DNA of 64,000 bases, from NCBI GenBank assembly GCA_037482215.1, contig CP148074.1, forward strand, positions 2,108,001 to 2,172,000, in the 5' to 3' direction. Positions 26,693 to 36,693 of this stretch are shown here, piece after piece. Each line of letters begins with the position of its first letter. Within the stretch, counting starts at the first letter, position 1. This DNA is from Pseudomonas mendocina. GTDB taxonomy: Bacteria > Pseudomonadota > Gammaproteobacteria > Pseudomonadales > Pseudomonadaceae. Position numbers and translations under genes: made by a program. Below the pieces are notes generated by a model. The model had not been told where the DNA came from, did not search any database, and saw only the letters and a program-made list of their open reading frames with translations.

Positions 26693-27670
26693 TTATGTTT
26701 CATTTTGGGCTCGGGTCTTAATCAGAGACAAGATCACACCTGCTGCCAGCACTCCGAGCGTAACGCTTAACGAAAGCGCTGCGGGAACCTTGACGAACTC
26801 ATGCAGGAAGATCTTGCCGCCGATGTAGATTAGCACTACAGCCAGGGCATATTTCAGGTACACAAAGCGGTGCATCAAGGCTGCCAGGGCGAAATAAAGA
26901 GACCTCAGTCCCAAAATTGCAAAGATGTTGGAGGTGTAGACGATAAACGGGTCCTGAGATATCGCTAGCACGGCCGGCACACTGTCTACAGCGAACACCA
27001 GATCGGCCAGTTCAATCAGCACCAGCGCCAGCAGTAGTGGGGTGGCAAACAACACGACTTTCCCTGTTTTGTCAGGCTGGCGCACCAGGAAATGCCCTTC
27101 ATGCAAGCGGTCTGTAATACGCAGATGGCGGCGCAGGAACAGCAGCAGCTTGTTCTGGCTAAGGTCTGGGTGTGCTTCTTCCTTGGAAAACAGCATGCGG
27201 ATGCCGCTGAAGAACAAGAATGCACCGAAGATATACAACACCCACTCGAAGTTCTGCACCAAGGCCGTGCCAAGGGCGATCATGATGGCGCGCAGGACGA
27301 CCACGCCGAGGATGCCCCAGAACAACACGCGATGCTGGTAGCGGCGGGGGATGGCGAGGAAGTTTAGGATCATGGCCATGACGAACACGTTGTCCATTGA
27401 AAGCGACTGTTCGACCAGAAAGCCGGTGTAAAACTCAAGTGCTTTGGTGGCGCCAAGCTGGAGCCAGATCCAGCCGCCAAACGCCACGCCAACGCTGAAA
27501 TAGCCTGCATAGAGCAGCAGGCTTTCGCGCATTTCGATTTCATGTTGATCGCGGTGCAGCACGCCCAGATCAAGGGCGAGCAAGGCGATGATGATGATAA
27601 CGAAGGCCAGCCAGAACCAGCCAGGGGTACCAAAAAAGGACGTGCTAAGGATGCCTAATAGGCTTTCCAT
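26693..27670 (-). CDS. TerC-family integral membrane protein (Alx-like)
   Basis: This 325-aa protein has about nine hydrophobic segments and the family's conserved acidic sites (EQSLSMDNVFVMAMI; ELADLVFAVDSVPAVLAIS), which resemble metal-coordinating residues of TerC/Alx. Family members are linked to manganese export or metal loading of secreted proteins and to tellurite or alkaline response. I start at the ATG before ESLLGIL (27668-27670), with AGAGGTGG 5 nt upstream, instead of the GTG 9 nt earlier. A structured leader precedes it. Confidence 0.92.
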   Translation of the reverse strand: MESLLGILSTSFFGTPGWFWLAFVIIIIALLALDLGVLHRDQHEIEMRESLLLYAGYFSVGVAFGGWIWLQLGATKALEFYTGFLVEQSLSMDNVFVMAMILNFLAIPRRYQHRVLFWGILGVVVLRAIMIALGTALVQNFEWVLYIFGAFLFFSGIRMLFSKEEAHPDLSQNKLLLFLRRHLRITDRLHEGHFLVRQPDKTGKVVLFATPLLLALVLIELADLVFAVDSVPAVLAISQDPFIVYTSNIFAILGLRSLYFALAALMHRFVYLKYALAVVLIYIGGKIFLHEFVKVPAALSLSVTLGVLAAGVILSLIKTRAQNET

Positions 27671-27790
27671 TTGAGCCACCTCTAAGTGTCGGTTTAAGTT
27701 GGGGTCACAAGTGACTCCGACATCACGGTGAGGAACTCACCGCCAGAGGGGCCCGGCGTCACGCAGTGTTAAGGATCGTCCTGACGCTAA
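27671..27790 (-). promoter_or_regulatory. Structured 5' leader of the TerC gene (candidate riboswitch)
   Basis: Reading towards terC, the leader contains CGGTGAG-TTC-CTCACCG (a 7-bp stem, at about 27731-27747) and GTCAC-TT-GTGAC, with further pairable GC-rich segments, then the ribosome site. Many TerC/Alx genes carry a manganese-sensing yybP-ykoY riboswitch here. I could not confirm that motif's conserved loops by eye, so only structure and position are supported. Confidence 0.35.
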
Positions 27791-27868
27791 ATTTTCGCAA
27801 GTGATGTCATTTAGATGCTGTATCAATAGGTTGCAGCTTTGCCTGTGCCTGACACGGGCGCCTGATAC

Positions 27869-29251
27869 TCAATAAACCCAAACCTCTACCCGGCGATTTT
27901 TAAGACGACCGTCTGCAGCTTGATTAGAGGCCACTGGCAAACCATCGCCCAGACCGATGAAGTCCCGCACCCTGACGCCGCTGCGTTGCAGTTCTCTCCT
28001 GACAGCGAGTGCGCGCAGTTTTGACAACAGCTCGGTGCGCTGAGGGTTATTGCGGGTGTCACCAAAGCCAACCAGCACCACATTGCCCTGCGTCTTGGCA
28101 TGGGGTGTGAGGAAATCGTTGAGGCGGTTCAGGTCGCGCTTGGCCTTATTGTCTAGGGTGGCACTGCCTTCTTGAAAGCGGAAGTTCACTGAAAGGCGTT
28201 GTGCGTTTTGTGCCAATTCACGGTAGTTAGCGGGCATGTCTTCGTGCAGTTCGGTTGCAACGGTTTGTATGGTCTGCGGAATAAAACCGGTTTGTTGGAC
28301 GATGGCCTGGCCGCGTGCGCTTTGGGCAAAGTCCACAAGCGCCTGCACCCATGGGTTTTGTGAATGTGGCGAGCTATACAAATAAAGGCGTCGAGACAGC
28401 GGGTAGTCTTCTGTCGCGATCTGGGTTTGGCTAGGTGACATGGCCAAGGCATCACCTGAGCCGATGGCTATTGCCTTGGCTTGTCGAATATAAGGCAGAC
28501 CAATAAAACCAATGCCGTGTTTGTCACGGCTTACGGCGTCAGACAGTGCTTCGCTGGACTCGTACCGTTTTGCTGTCGCAGCGAGTTGTTTGGCATTAGC
28601 ACTGAGTACGAGCTCGCTAAAGGTGTCATAGGTGCCGGATTTATCATCCCGCGCGTAGAGGTGAATCGGGCCAGGTGGCGCGCCAAGCTCGCCCCAATCG
28701 CTCACCTCACCGGCAAAAATCTGGGCCAGCTCCTCTGTGGTCAAACTCGTCAGTGGGTTGAGCGGATGCAGGATGATGGCGAGCCCGTCGAGCGCAATAA
28801 TGTGTTCGGCATTCGCGCTGCTCAGATCGCCGAGTGCGGAAAGACTTGCAAGTTCTGCTGCTTTTATCGGCCTGGACGACGCGGCTAAATCAGCCTCTCC
28901 AGTTGCCAGAGCAGCGAAGCCAGTGCCAGAACCGTGCGCTGCAACGGTGATAATGATCGTGTTGCCGTCAGGACTTTGTGCTTGAACCAGTTGCTCGTTA
29001 TCGCGCGCTCCTGCTTTGATCAAAATGGATTGGAAACCTTGTTCCTCCAAAAGACCACGAACTAGGGCGGGGGCCAGGCGTGCACCTACGGTGTTTGAGC
29101 CATGAATACGAAGAGTGGCGTGGTCACTTGTTGTCGGGGGGAGAGCGGCGAAAGCAGAAATGGGCAGCGAGTAAAAAACAAAGGCAAGGATCAATACAGC
29201 GATGGTGTGAGTCCAGTTTTCCCGGCCGGACAGTGTACAAGCACGCGACAT
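27869..29251 (-). CDS. Phosphate-binding-type periplasmic protein fused to OmpA domain
   Basis: This 460-aa protein has a signal peptide (~1-36, ending SAFA-AL). The next ~300 residues resemble PstS-like phosphate-binding proteins (LRIHGSNTVGARLAPAL, SRPIKAAEL, YARDDKSGTYDTFSELVL, HGIGFIGLPYI). The C-terminal ~120 residues form an OmpA/MotB-type peptidoglycan-binding domain (NFRFQEGSATLDNKAKRDLN, LVGFGDTRNN, RRVEVWVY). A binding protein anchored to the cell wall fits this. No pst transport genes are adjacent. Whether it binds phosphate or another oxyanion is open. Confidence 0.88.
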   Translation of the reverse strand: MSRACTLSGRENWTHTIAVLILAFVFYSLPISAFAALPPTTSDHATLRIHGSNTVGARLAPALVRGLLEEQGFQSILIKAGARDNEQLVQAQSPDGNTIIITVAAHGSGTGFAALATGEADLAASSRPIKAAELASLSALGDLSSANAEHIIALDGLAIILHPLNPLTSLTTEELAQIFAGEVSDWGELGAPPGPIHLYARDDKSGTYDTFSELVLSANAKQLAATAKRYESSEALSDAVSRDKHGIGFIGLPYIRQAKAIAIGSGDALAMSPSQTQIATEDYPLSRRLYLYSSPHSQNPWVQALVDFAQSARGQAIVQQTGFIPQTIQTVATELHEDMPANYRELAQNAQRLSVNFRFQEGSATLDNKAKRDLNRLNDFLTPHAKTQGNVVLVGFGDTRNNPQRTELLSKLRALAVRRELQRSGVRVRDFIGLGDGLPVASNQAADGRLKNRRVEVWVY

Positions 29252-29301
29252 GCGTCATTAACCTTATGAAGGGTTGGTAGGCAGACGCAGAGATTAAGAC
29301 A

Positions 29302-29333
29302 AGCAGGTGACTGAACAATGACAGTCACCTGCT
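29302..29333 (-). terminator. Hairpin terminator after xthA
   Basis: AGCAGGTGACT and AGTCACCTGCT pair perfectly (11 bp) around a 10-base loop. On the minus strand it lies 22 bases after the xthA stop and runs into TGTCTTAAT, which is only moderately T-rich. Confidence 0.75.
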
Positions 29334-29355
29334 AGAGCCTACAGCGGAGCTTTGA

Positions 29356-30168
29356 TCAGCTCAGTTCAAGCCAGATGGGCGCATGGTCTGAAGGTTTCTC
29401 CATGCCGCGCAGCTCGTAGTCGATACCGGCTTCTTTGAGTCGTCCCTGGAGCGCTAATGAAGCCAGAATAACGTCAATGCGCAGGCCGCGCTTAGGTTCG
29501 TCTTCAAAACCGCGACTGCGGTAGTCGAACCAGCTGAAACGGTCATTCACCTCAGGGTGCAATGCCTTGAAACTGTCTACAAGCCCCCAGTTCTTCAAGG
29601 TTTCCAGCCATTCGCGCTCCTCCGGTAGGAAGCTGCATTTGCCGGTTTTCAGCCAGCGCAAACGGTTGGGCTCGCCGATACCAATATCGCAATCTTGGGG
29701 GGAGATGTTGATGTCGCCCATCACTACCAGTGGCTGTTCTGGCGTGTATTGAGTGGTCAGAAGTTTCTGTAAATCCGCGTAGAAGCGTTGTTTGGCCGGA
29801 AACTTGAGTGGATGATCACGGCTTTCACCCTGCGGAAAATACCCATTCATGACGGTTACTGGGTTGCCGTTGGCATCGGCAAACGTGCCGTAAATAAATC
29901 GGCGCTGGGCGTCCTCTTCATCATCAGGGAAGCCTTTGCTGATGCTGATGGGCTCTTGGCGGGAGAGCAGAGCAACGCCGTAATGGCTCTTTTGGCCGTG
30001 GTAGTGAACGTGGTAGCCCAGTTGGCGAATTTCAGCCTCGGGAAACTGTTCGTCAGCGACTTTAGTTTCTTGAAGGCCGATGACATCCGGCTGGTGTTTT
30101 TCGATCAGCGCTGCCAGTTGATGTGGGCGTGCGCGCAGGCCGTTGATATTGAAGGAGACAATCTTCAT
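29356..30168 (-). CDS. xthA: Exodeoxyribonuclease III
   Basis: This 270-aa AP endonuclease/3'-exonuclease has the full set of family motifs: N-terminal [15 protein letters not shown], the metal-binding Glu in [28 protein letters not shown], the [20 protein letters not shown] segment and C-terminal [13 protein letters not shown] with the catalytic Asp-His pair. It acts in base-excision repair, cutting abasic sites and removing blocked 3' ends. It is transcribed alone, divergent from the GNAT gene. Confidence 0.97.
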   Translation of the reverse strand: MKIVSFNINGLRARPHQLAALIEKHQPDVIGLQETKVADEQFPEAEIRQLGYHVHYHGQKSHYGVALLSRQEPISISKGFPDDEEDAQRRFIYGTFADANGNPVTVMNGYFPQGESRDHPLKFPAKQRFYADLQKLLTTQYTPEQPLVVMGDINISPQDCDIGIGEPNRLRWLKTGKCSFLPEEREWLETLKNWGLVDSFKALHPEVNDRFSWFDYRSRGFEDEPKRGLRIDVILASLALQGRLKEAGIDYELRGMEKPSDHAPIWLELS

Positions 30169-30312
30169 GGTCGGCGATTTTGGCTTTTGCTATGGAAAGC
30201 TTTCGATCCTAGCCGATCAGGCTGCTCTACGGCCAGTCTGTGGCGAGGGACGGCGAGCGGTGCTAACTTGGCTGAAGGCCGATCCACTCTAAAAACAAAA
30301 GAGGTCAGATGA

Positions 30313-30951
30313 ATGCCGGATACCCATGCAGAAGTTCGTATGCTGGACAGTGGTTATACGCGTGAAGCCCGCTCGTTGCTTTACCACGCCTACCGGCATG
30401 ACCCCACTTTCGCCTATCTGTTTGATGCCGAGCGGCCTGGCTACGACCAGCGGGTTCGGGCTACGGTTCGCGAGTTGGTGCATCAGCACTTTGCTGAAGA
30501 ACTACCCGCTATCGGTCTGCTGATTGAGGATCGTTTGGTGGGTATTGCGCTGATTGCTCCCCCTGTTCGGCGTTTAGGCATTACCGAAAGCTGGGGGTGG
30601 CGTTTGCGGATGTTGCTCTCAACCGGATATCGCTGTACGCAGCGCTACCTGGCTTACCACGAGGCAGTAATCGCCTGTTTGCCAGCTGGTCAGTACCATG
30701 TTTTACCACTGCTCGGTGTGCACCCGCAGTATCAGGGCAAGCGCCTTGGCGAGCAGCTTCTAGAGAATTTGCATGCCTGGTGCGCGGCAGATGCTTCATC
30801 CCAAGGCATTGTGCTGGATACAGGAAACAGCCATTACCTGGATTTCTATAAGCGTCATGGTTATGAGGAACTAGGTGAGGTCGCAATCGGGCCTGTGATT
30901 GAGCATGTGTTCTTCCATCCTAACCCGCAGCCTGCAACTGTTGCCGGGTGA
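30313..30951 (+). CDS. GNAT-family N-acetyltransferase
   Basis: This 212-aa protein has a GNAT fold. The acetyl-CoA-binding motif A is HVLPLLGVHPQYQGKRLGEQ followed by LLENLHAWC, near residues 128-152; the closing VLDTGNSHYLDFYKRHGYEE motif B follows. The N-terminal half is diverged. A GAGGTC ribosome site lies just before the ATG. The substrate is unknown; family members acetylate amines, peptides or antibiotics. Confidence 0.9.
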   Translation: MPDTHAEVRMLDSGYTREARSLLYHAYRHDPTFAYLFDAERPGYDQRVRATVRELVHQHFAEELPAIGLLIEDRLVGIALIAPPVRRLGITESWGWRLRMLLSTGYRCTQRYLAYHEAVIACLPAGQYHVLPLLGVHPQYQGKRLGEQLLENLHAWCAADASSQGIVLDTGNSHYLDFYKRHGYEELGEVAIGPVIEHVFFHPNPQPATVAG

Positions 30952-30958
30952 CATTCAT

Positions 30959-31004
30959 GGCCTGTTAGTACGAACTTACTGACAGGCCTAACATCCAAGT
31001 TCGT
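30959..31004 (+). other. Mutually exclusive hairpins before tamA
   Basis: GGCCTGT / ACAGGCC (arms within 30959-30988) and ACGAACTT / AAGTTCGT (30970-30977, 30997-31004) overlap, so only one can form at a time. The first may be the GNAT terminator (no T-run). The second would remove it and expose the tamA leader. Confidence 0.4.
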
Positions 31005-31029
31005 TCGTACCCTGTGTTAGCATCTTTTA

Positions 31030-32757
31030 ATGCCTGTTTTTGTTAATGTTTCTGCTCTTATTGCGCTTCTCCTCTTCAGTTCTGCCGCCTTGGCAGAGGC
31101 TCAATTGCGTGTCCGTGTTGAACCCTCTAACAGTGATCTGAAAAAGAACATTGAGGGGCATATAGGGGATTTGGGGGAGCGCGATGCTGAGGATCTCCAG
31201 CGTTTCCGTCGGGTCGCTGAGGCTCAGGCAGCCAAAGCAGCTCAGGCGCTTGGCTACTACCATGCGCACATCACCACTGAAGTCTCAGATGGAAAAAAAC
31301 CACGGCTGAGCGTCAAGGTAGAGCCGGGCGAGCCAGTCAGGCTTCGCGATGTGGTGATTCGTATTGAAGGACCGGCCAGTGAGCTCAAGCGTTTTCGCAT
31401 TCCAGATGAGCCAGGGTTAAAAGCTGGAGCCCAGCTGAATCATGGCCATTACGAGTCTGCAAAGCGCGATATTCAGAACCAAGCCTCACGGTTTGGATTT
31501 TTCTCAGGCAGGTTTACCCAGCAGCGATTTGTTATTGACCCTGAGGCGGAGACCGCTGATATCGAGCTGGTCTACAACAGTGGTCCGCGTTACCAGTTGG
31601 GGGAGGTCAACTTCAGTGGGGACGCACCGTTTGATGAGTCACTTCTGCAACGTATGGTGCCTTTTAAGCCCGAAACGCCCTATGACGCGGCGTTGATTAA
31701 TGAGCTGTATCAGGCACTGCGTTCCAGTGGCTATTTCGAAACCGTTCAGGTTGATGCCAACCCGACTGCTGCGGATGAGCAGCGTATTCCGGTTCAGGTT
31801 CAGCTCCAGGCACGCAAGCCCCGCAGCATGGGCCTTGGTCTGGGCTTTTCGACAGATGTGGGGCCGCGCGGCCGGGCAAACTGGACACGTCACTATGCCA
31901 ACCCCCAAGGACACAGTTACGGTGCTGAGTTTGAACTTTCCGCGCCACGGCAGAATGTGGGGTTGTGGTATGACATTCCACTGGACCCGCCACTGACTGA
32001 CAAACTGCGTATTGCGGGTGGCTATCAAGCTGAGGACCTGGCCGACACCGATACTAAGAGCCGTCTGCTCACATTCGGACCTGAATGGCACAGTCAGTTG
32101 GAAAGCGGCTGGCAGCGGGTGCTTTCGGTGAAAATGCTACGAGAAGAGTACAACCTAGGCGGTGACTCAGGCCTGAGTACGCTCTTGATGCCAGGTTTCA
32201 GCTATTCGTACCTGCAAAGTGACAACAAGATTGATCCTAACCACGGTTATCGTGTGCAGCTCGGCTTGTCCGGGGCAGTGGAAGGCGTGTTATCAGACTC
32301 CAATGTGATTCACGGTAATGTGCAGCTTAAGGGATTAACGACCGTGTTCAGCAGGCATCGACTGTTGGGGCGAGTTGAGTTTGGGGGGACCGAGTCTGAT
32401 GGGTTTGGCAACGTACCGCCGTCGCTAAGGTTCTTTGCCGGTGGTGATCAGAGCGTGCGGGGTTACGACTACCAGAGCCTCTCTCCGGAAAACAGCAAAG
32501 GTGACAAAATCGGTGGGCGATACTTGGTAGCTGCCAGCGCGGAATACCAGTACAGCCTGACTGACTCCTGGCGTCTGGCCAGCTTCTATGACACGGGGAA
32601 TAGCTTCAACTCCCTGGACTTCCCTTCATTGAAGAGCGCTGTGGGCGTCGGGGTGCGTTGGGTCTCACCGTTGGGGCCGCTGCGTCTGGATCTTGCCCAT
32701 CCGTTGGATGATAACGGCGGCATTCGCTTTCACTTCTCCATGGGGCCTGAGCTGTGA
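31030..32757 (+). CDS. tamA: Translocation and assembly module outer-membrane protein TamA
   Basis: This 575-aa Omp85-family protein has a signal peptide ending near ALAEA, three N-terminal POTRA domains (~25-265) and a C-terminal 16-strand barrel with the signature GGDQSVRGYDYQSL and a terminal GGIRFHFSMGPEL. With TamB it helps insert autotransporters and other barrels and supports lipid transport to the outer membrane. Its stop codon overlaps the tamB start by 4 bp, the standard arrangement. Confidence 0.96.
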   Translation: MPVFVNVSALIALLLFSSAALAEAQLRVRVEPSNSDLKKNIEGHIGDLGERDAEDLQRFRRVAEAQAAKAAQALGYYHAHITTEVSDGKKPRLSVKVEPGEPVRLRDVVIRIEGPASELKRFRIPDEPGLKAGAQLNHGHYESAKRDIQNQASRFGFFSGRFTQQRFVIDPEAETADIELVYNSGPRYQLGEVNFSGDAPFDESLLQRMVPFKPETPYDAALINELYQALRSSGYFETVQVDANPTAADEQRIPVQVQLQARKPRSMGLGLGFSTDVGPRGRANWTRHYANPQGHSYGAEFELSAPRQNVGLWYDIPLDPPLTDKLRIAGGYQAEDLADTDTKSRLLTFGPEWHSQLESGWQRVLSVKMLREEYNLGGDSGLSTLLMPGFSYSYLQSDNKIDPNHGYRVQLGLSGAVEGVLSDSNVIHGNVQLKGLTTVFSRHRLLGRVEFGGTESDGFGNVPPSLRFFAGGDQSVRGYDYQSLSPENSKGDKIGGRYLVAASAEYQYSLTDSWRLASFYDTGNSFNSLDFPSLKSAVGVGVRWVSPLGPLRLDLAHPLDDNGGIRFHFSMGPEL

Positions 32758-35700
32758 AGCGCCGTTTTTTGATTGCTATTTCCTGCTTGCTGGCGCTGCT
32801 GATATTCGCATTGGTGTCGGTCGGCCTGCTGCTCAAAACTGAGGCCGGTAGTCGTTGGGCGCTGGGGTTGATCCCAGGGCTGGAGGTCGAGGCATTTCAA
32901 GGGCAGCTCGCTGGAGAGTGGAAAGCTAACCAGCTGCATTGGACGCAGGGTGACAATAAGGTGCTGGTTGAGGCGCCTAATATGGAGTGGAGCCCCGCTT
33001 GTTTGTTGCGAATGACCCTATGCATCGGACGTTTGCACAGCGGCATGATTATTCTGGATTTTCCGCCGACAGATGAAGCGCCCAGCGAGGAGCCTTTCAG
33101 CTTGCCTGATCTGAATCTGCCGGTTGCGCTTGAGTTGGGCGATATCAGCATTGCGGGTGTGCGTTTTAATGGCAGTGACCAGGTACAGGGCGCACAGCTC
33201 GGCGCTCGCTGGAGCACTGAGGGGCTGTTGATCGAAACCCTTCGAGTTAAGTCCGGCGACGTTGCGCTGGACGTAAAAGGACAATTGTTGCCTGTCGGAG
33301 AATGGCCGTTGGAGCTGCGGGGGCAGTTGACGCTGCCGGCGCCTGATCAGCAGCCTTGGACGCTTGAGCTGAAGCTGGATGGCAATCTGCGTGATCAACT
33401 GACCCTTAACGCCAACAGCCAAGGTTACCTCGCCGGTACATTGAGTGGTGTTGTCCAGCCATTAGCGGAACATTTGCCTGCCTCATTGCGCTTGCAAGTG
33501 CCTTCTTTCAAAGCAAGTCGAGATTTACCCGATACCCTGACACTGCAGCGGCTCGACCTGCACGCCGAAGGTGATCTGGATAAAGGCTATATGGTGGCAG
33601 GTAAGTCTGATCTTGCTGCAACCGATGGCCCTATAGCGCTAACGCTTGCCGGGGTGGTAAAGGCTGACGGCGCCGTCATCAATACATTGAATGTAACGGC
33701 GAGCCCTGAGCATTACGTTCAGTTGAGCGGTAATGTCGACTGGGGCCAGGGCCTGAGTTTCGACAGTAAGCTCGCGTGGCAAGACTTTCCCTGGCTGCGG
33801 CTGTATCCGCTTGAGCAGCCGCCAGAGGTCGTGCTCAAAACATTGGATGCTGAAGTGGCGTACCGTGATGGCGACTACCTCGGTAACTTTGCCGCTGCGC
33901 TGGACGGCCCAGCTGGAGCCTTCAGTTTGAAAAGCCCGGTCAGCGGGAATCTGCATCGGGTGTACCTGCCTGATCTTGCGTTGCAAGCCGGAGAGGGGCT
34001 TGCCCAGGGGCAGGTCAGCGTAGGATTTGCTGATCAGCTCGACTGGGATGTTCGGCTGCAGGTCAGTCAGCTTGATCCGGCCTATTGGCTGGCAGAGATG
34101 CCGGGCACGCTGGCTGGTGCGATTAACAGCAAGGGTGATCTCAAGCAGTTTAAAGCGGATATCAACCTAGATGGCCGCCTGCGTGCTCAGCCTGCAAAAG
34201 TGCTGGTGCAGTACGACGGTGGGCTGGAGCAGGGCGAGCTGAGCGCGTTGGACGTTCAACTGGGTGATAACAGCATCAAGGGTAAGGCTGCTCTGCGTGA
34301 AACCCTGAGCGGACAGCTGCAGTTGGCGATGCCAAGGCTTGGACAGCTGTGGCCGGGCTTGCAGGGGCAGCTCAATGGACAGATCAACCTGACTGGTACT
34401 GTACAGGCACCTTCGGCCAAGGCTGTCTTGCAAGGTAACAAACTCGCATTTGATGGGCAGTACATCCGGCAATTGACGCTTGATGCTGCCCTGGATGCAG
34501 GTAAACGCGCCAAACTGGCCTTGGATGCTCAGGGGATTCGCTCAGGGGATACAGATGTCGGCCGCCTCACCGTCAACGGTGACGGTACGCTGGAGCAGCA
34601 TCGCGTGCAGTTGGCCTTACAGGGGCCGCTGCTCAACAGCGAGCTGGCAATCGACGGTGGGCTGAGCAACGGCAACTGGCGGGGGCGTCTGAGCAGTGCT
34701 CAGCTCGAAGGTGGCGGGCAGGACTGGCGCTTGCAAGAACCCGCAAGCATTGAGTACCTGGCAAACGGCCGTCTGGAGCTTGGTGCGCACTGCTGGCGTT
34801 CTGGTCAAGCCAGTTTGTGTGGGGCTAAGCAGCAACTGATGCCCCAGCCGAAACTCGACTTCCAGCTTCGTGACTTCCCTATGGCAAGTCTCAAACCGTG
34901 GCTGCCGGATAGCTTTCAGTGGCAGGGCGAGCTCAATGCTGACTTGAAACTGGATGTTCCGGCTGCTGGGCCGAGCGGCCGGATTCGTCTGGATGCTGGC
35001 CGCGGTGTCTGGAGGGTCAAGGAGCAAGATGAGTGGGTTGATTTCAACTACGAAAACCTTAGCTTGGTCTCGCAACTCAAACCTCAGCAGGTCGACACCC
35101 GTATTGAACTCAGTGGTCCGAAAATTGGCCAAATGCTCGTTCAATTCCAGCTAGATCCGCGGGCTAGCACTAAGCCTCTGCGAGGGAGCTTTGATCTTAA
35201 CGGGCTAGATCTGGCAGTCGTTCGACCTTTCGCGCCTATGGTTGAGCGAGTGTCCGGACAATTGAATGGTTCGGGGATGCTTTCGGGCTTTCTGCTCTCT
35301 CCACAGGTGAATGGCTCATTGCGCATTGCAGATGGTGAAGTCTCGGGCGGCGAATTGCCTATGAATCTGGAGTCTTTGCAGTTGTTGGCGCAGATAGATG
35401 GCCAGCGTCTGCGGCTGGATGGCGGCTGGCGCAGCGGTGAGCTGGGGCAGGGCAAGTTGCAGGGTGACCTGAGCTGGGCGAATGGTCTGGCTGCTGATTG
35501 GCGACTGAAAGGCACTAACCTGCCGGTTAATGTCGAGCCCTACGCAGCATTGGATGTAGAGCCCGACTTGCAACTGGTCTTGCTCAATGATCACGTGTCT
35601 GTCACCGGTAAAGTGGCGATTCCAAAAGGTGCGATAGAGGTTCGCGAGCTACCGCCATCTACCGTTCAGGTCTCTGGCGATGCACAGGTTATTGGCACCG

Positions 35701-36413
35701 AGCAAACGCAAAAGCCAGCTACCGCCATCGCCATGGATATTGACGTAGAGGTCGGGCAGGAAAAGCTAACCTTTAAAGGATTTGGCCTCACGGCGGATCT
35801 CCTTGGGCGTCTGCATATTGGCAACGATCTCGACACACGGGGAGATCTGAATCTTAAAGACGGTCGTTTCCGTGCTTACGGACAGCGCTTGAATATCCGC
35901 AGGGCGCGCGTGTTCTTTACAGGCCCGATTGATCAGCCCTTTTTGGATATTGAGGCGGTGCGCAAGGTCGATGATGTCACGGCAGGGCTGCGTCTGACGG
36001 GCAATGCTATGCAACCAACAACTGAGGTCTTCTCAGAGCCAGCAATGAGTCAGGAGCAGGCTCTGTCTTACCTTGTGTTGGGACGTCCACTGGGTCAAAA
36101 CGCTGGCGACAACAATATGCTGGCTCAGGCAGCTTTGGCGCTGGGTATGGCGGGCAGCGCGCCTGTGCTTAGTACAGTGGCAGAAGGTTTGGGGATTAAG
36201 GACTTCCAGTTGGATACCCAGGGTTCTGGTGCGACGACCAGTGTGGTGGCCAGCGGTAACCTCTCAGAACGGCTCAGCCTGCGCTATGGCGTGGGTGTGT
36301 TTGAACCCGCCAACACGATTGCATTGCGCTATGAGTTGACGCGTAAGCTGTATTTGGAAGCCGCCAGTGGTTTGGCCAGTTCTCTGGATATTTTTTATCG
36401 ACGCGATTTTTAA
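32754..36413 (+). CDS. tamB: Translocation and assembly module inner-membrane protein TamB
   Basis: This 1219-aa protein has one N-terminal membrane anchor (RFLIAISCLLALLIFALVSV) and a very long periplasmic body of repeated beta-rich segments. The C-terminal DUF490/TamB domain covers about the last 330 residues (VTGKVAIPKGAIEVRELPPS, RRARVFFTGPIDQPFLDIEA, SYLVLGRPLGQN, GVFEPANTIALRYELTRKLY). It spans the periplasm to TamA. The start is a GTG overlapping the tamA stop (GTGA). Length is typical for a pseudomonad TamB. Confidence 0.96.
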   Translation: MKRRFLIAISCLLALLIFALVSVGLLLKTEAGSRWALGLIPGLEVEAFQGQLAGEWKANQLHWTQGDNKVLVEAPNMEWSPACLLRMTLCIGRLHSGMIILDFPPTDEAPSEEPFSLPDLNLPVALELGDISIAGVRFNGSDQVQGAQLGARWSTEGLLIETLRVKSGDVALDVKGQLLPVGEWPLELRGQLTLPAPDQQPWTLELKLDGNLRDQLTLNANSQGYLAGTLSGVVQPLAEHLPASLRLQVPSFKASRDLPDTLTLQRLDLHAEGDLDKGYMVAGKSDLAATDGPIALTLAGVVKADGAVINTLNVTASPEHYVQLSGNVDWGQGLSFDSKLAWQDFPWLRLYPLEQPPEVVLKTLDAEVAYRDGDYLGNFAAALDGPAGAFSLKSPVSGNLHRVYLPDLALQAGEGLAQGQVSVGFADQLDWDVRLQVSQLDPAYWLAEMPGTLAGAINSKGDLKQFKADINLDGRLRAQPAKVLVQYDGGLEQGELSALDVQLGDNSIKGKAALRETLSGQLQLAMPRLGQLWPGLQGQLNGQINLTGTVQAPSAKAVLQGNKLAFDGQYIRQLTLDAALDAGKRAKLALDAQGIRSGDTDVGRLTVNGDGTLEQHRVQLALQGPLLNSELAIDGGLSNGNWRGRLSSAQLEGGGQDWRLQEPASIEYLANGRLELGAHCWRSGQASLCGAKQQLMPQPKLDFQLRDFPMASLKPWLPDSFQWQGELNADLKLDVPAAGPSGRIRLDAGRGVWRVKEQDEWVDFNYENLSLVSQLKPQQVDTRIELSGPKIGQMLVQFQLDPRASTKPLRGSFDLNGLDLAVVRPFAPMVERVSGQLNGSGMLSGFLLSPQVNGSLRIADGEVSGGELPMNLESLQLLAQIDGQRLRLDGGWRSGELGQGKLQGDLSWANGLAADWRLKGTNLPVNVEPYAALDVEPDLQLVLLNDHVSVTGKVAIPKGAIEVRELPPSTVQVSGDAQVIGTEQTQKPATAIAMDIDVEVGQEKLTFKGFGLTADLLGRLHIGNDLDTRGDLNLKDGRFRAYGQRLNIRRARVFFTGPIDQPFLDIEAVRKVDDVTAGLRLTGNAMQPTTEVFSEPAMSQEQALSYLVLGRPLGQNAGDNNMLAQAALALGMAGSAPVLSTVAEGLGIKDFQLDTQGSGATTSVVASGNLSERLSLRYGVGVFEPANTIALRYELTRKLYLEAASGLASSLDIFYRRDF

Positions 36414-36693
36414 CTGGGCAGTCAGGATATTTTCTGGATTCCGAGGGATTAAAGGGGTTTTAATAACTTGGTAACCCAAATCCACTGGGCTTTTGGCCCT
36501 AAATAGTGAACTTTTCTGCTATCGGCTTCCTATACTAGCTTCGGTTTGTCTGCACTGATGTCTAAGTGAGGACAGGCACCAAATTGCTGTGAGTGCATCA
36601 GGCCTACAGGTCTGAGTATTAGCAGCATTGCCTACCCGGCATCTGGTCGAGCGAATTACCCCTCGCGTTCACTACAAGAATAAGGATATGAGC

